A stretch of DNA of 13,735 nucleotides from Anaerolineaceae bacterium UBA700. Its GTDB lineage: Bacteria; Chloroflexota; Anaerolineae; Anaerolineales; Anaerolineaceae. The notes beneath the pieces were generated by a model that had not been told where the DNA came from, did not search any database, and saw only the letters and a program-made list of their open reading frames with translations. Shown here in pieces: positions 13,659 through 13,735 of this stretch. Location of the stretch: positions 5,979 through 19,713 of the forward strand of contig DBMK01000046.1 of assembly GCA_002298885.1 (NCBI GenBank). Reading direction: 5' to 3'. Both the position numbers and the translations under genes were made by a program. The number at the start of each line of letters is the position of its first letter. Within the stretch, counting starts at the first letter, position 1.

Positions 13659-13713
13659 GTAGTGACGACTTTAGTCGTTGCTTGCCTGTCAGAGCGACTA
13701 AAGTCGCCACTAC
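13659..13713. repeat. Inverted-repeat element with nested palindromes
   Basis: Arms GTAGTGACGACTTTAGTCG (13659-13677) and CGACTAAAGTCGCCACTAC (13695-13713) pair over 19 bases with one mismatch around a 17-base loop. Each arm contains its own palindrome, CGACTTTAGTCG or CGACTAAAGTCG. It starts 12 bases after the second valS stop. It has no T-tract, so it resembles a dispersed REP-like repeat, though it could also end or stabilise the valS mRNA. Confidence 0.7.
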
Positions 13714-13735
13714 AATGGCGCTACACCATTAGAAT

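Overview
The window reads as ordinary bacterial chromosome, rich in translation genes. T-box leaders in front of aminoacyl-tRNA synthetase genes, moderately high GC, two genes that look leaderless, a family 1 solute-binding lipoprotein and small dispersed palindromes together suggest Chloroflexota (Anaerolineae-like). That placement is inference; another T-box-using lineage is possible.

Layout. Positions 1-1092: tRNA-Ser(GGA) on the minus strand, divergent from a short GT87-like polytopic membrane protein. Positions 1106-3352: tRNA-Val(GAC) with its own promoter, then a threonine T-box leader, thrS and a strong terminator. Positions 3378-4871: the classical infC-rpmI-rplT operon with a good promoter, an apparent AUC start for IF3 and a strong terminator. 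Positions 4872-5201: a convergent intergenic stretch holding perfect palindromes but no convincing gene. Positions 5202-7995, minus strand: a NUDIX hydrolase, an orphan solute-binding lipoprotein and a DUF4013 membrane protein, in that transcription order. Positions 7996-8475: an imperfect palindromic repeat, a sigma-70-type promoter and a valine T-box leader. Positions 8476-13647: two valyl-tRNA synthetase genes in tandem, the first archaeal-type and the second bacterial-type with a C-terminal coiled coil. Positions 13648-13735: a terminal inverted-repeat element.

The genes fit together around tRNA charging and translation initiation. The T-boxes sense uncharged tRNA-Thr and tRNA-Val and control thrS and both valS genes. 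The tRNA-Val(GAC) in the window matches the GTC specifier and the TGGT acceptor-binding sequence of the valS T-box. infC probably limits its own translation through a non-canonical start codon.

I see no mobile element, CRISPR array, defence system or clearly undescribed system. The most notable features are the two dissimilar ValRS genes under one valine T-box, the AUC start of infC, the ThrRS without a TGS domain and the thrS -10 box abutting the CCA end of tRNA-Val.
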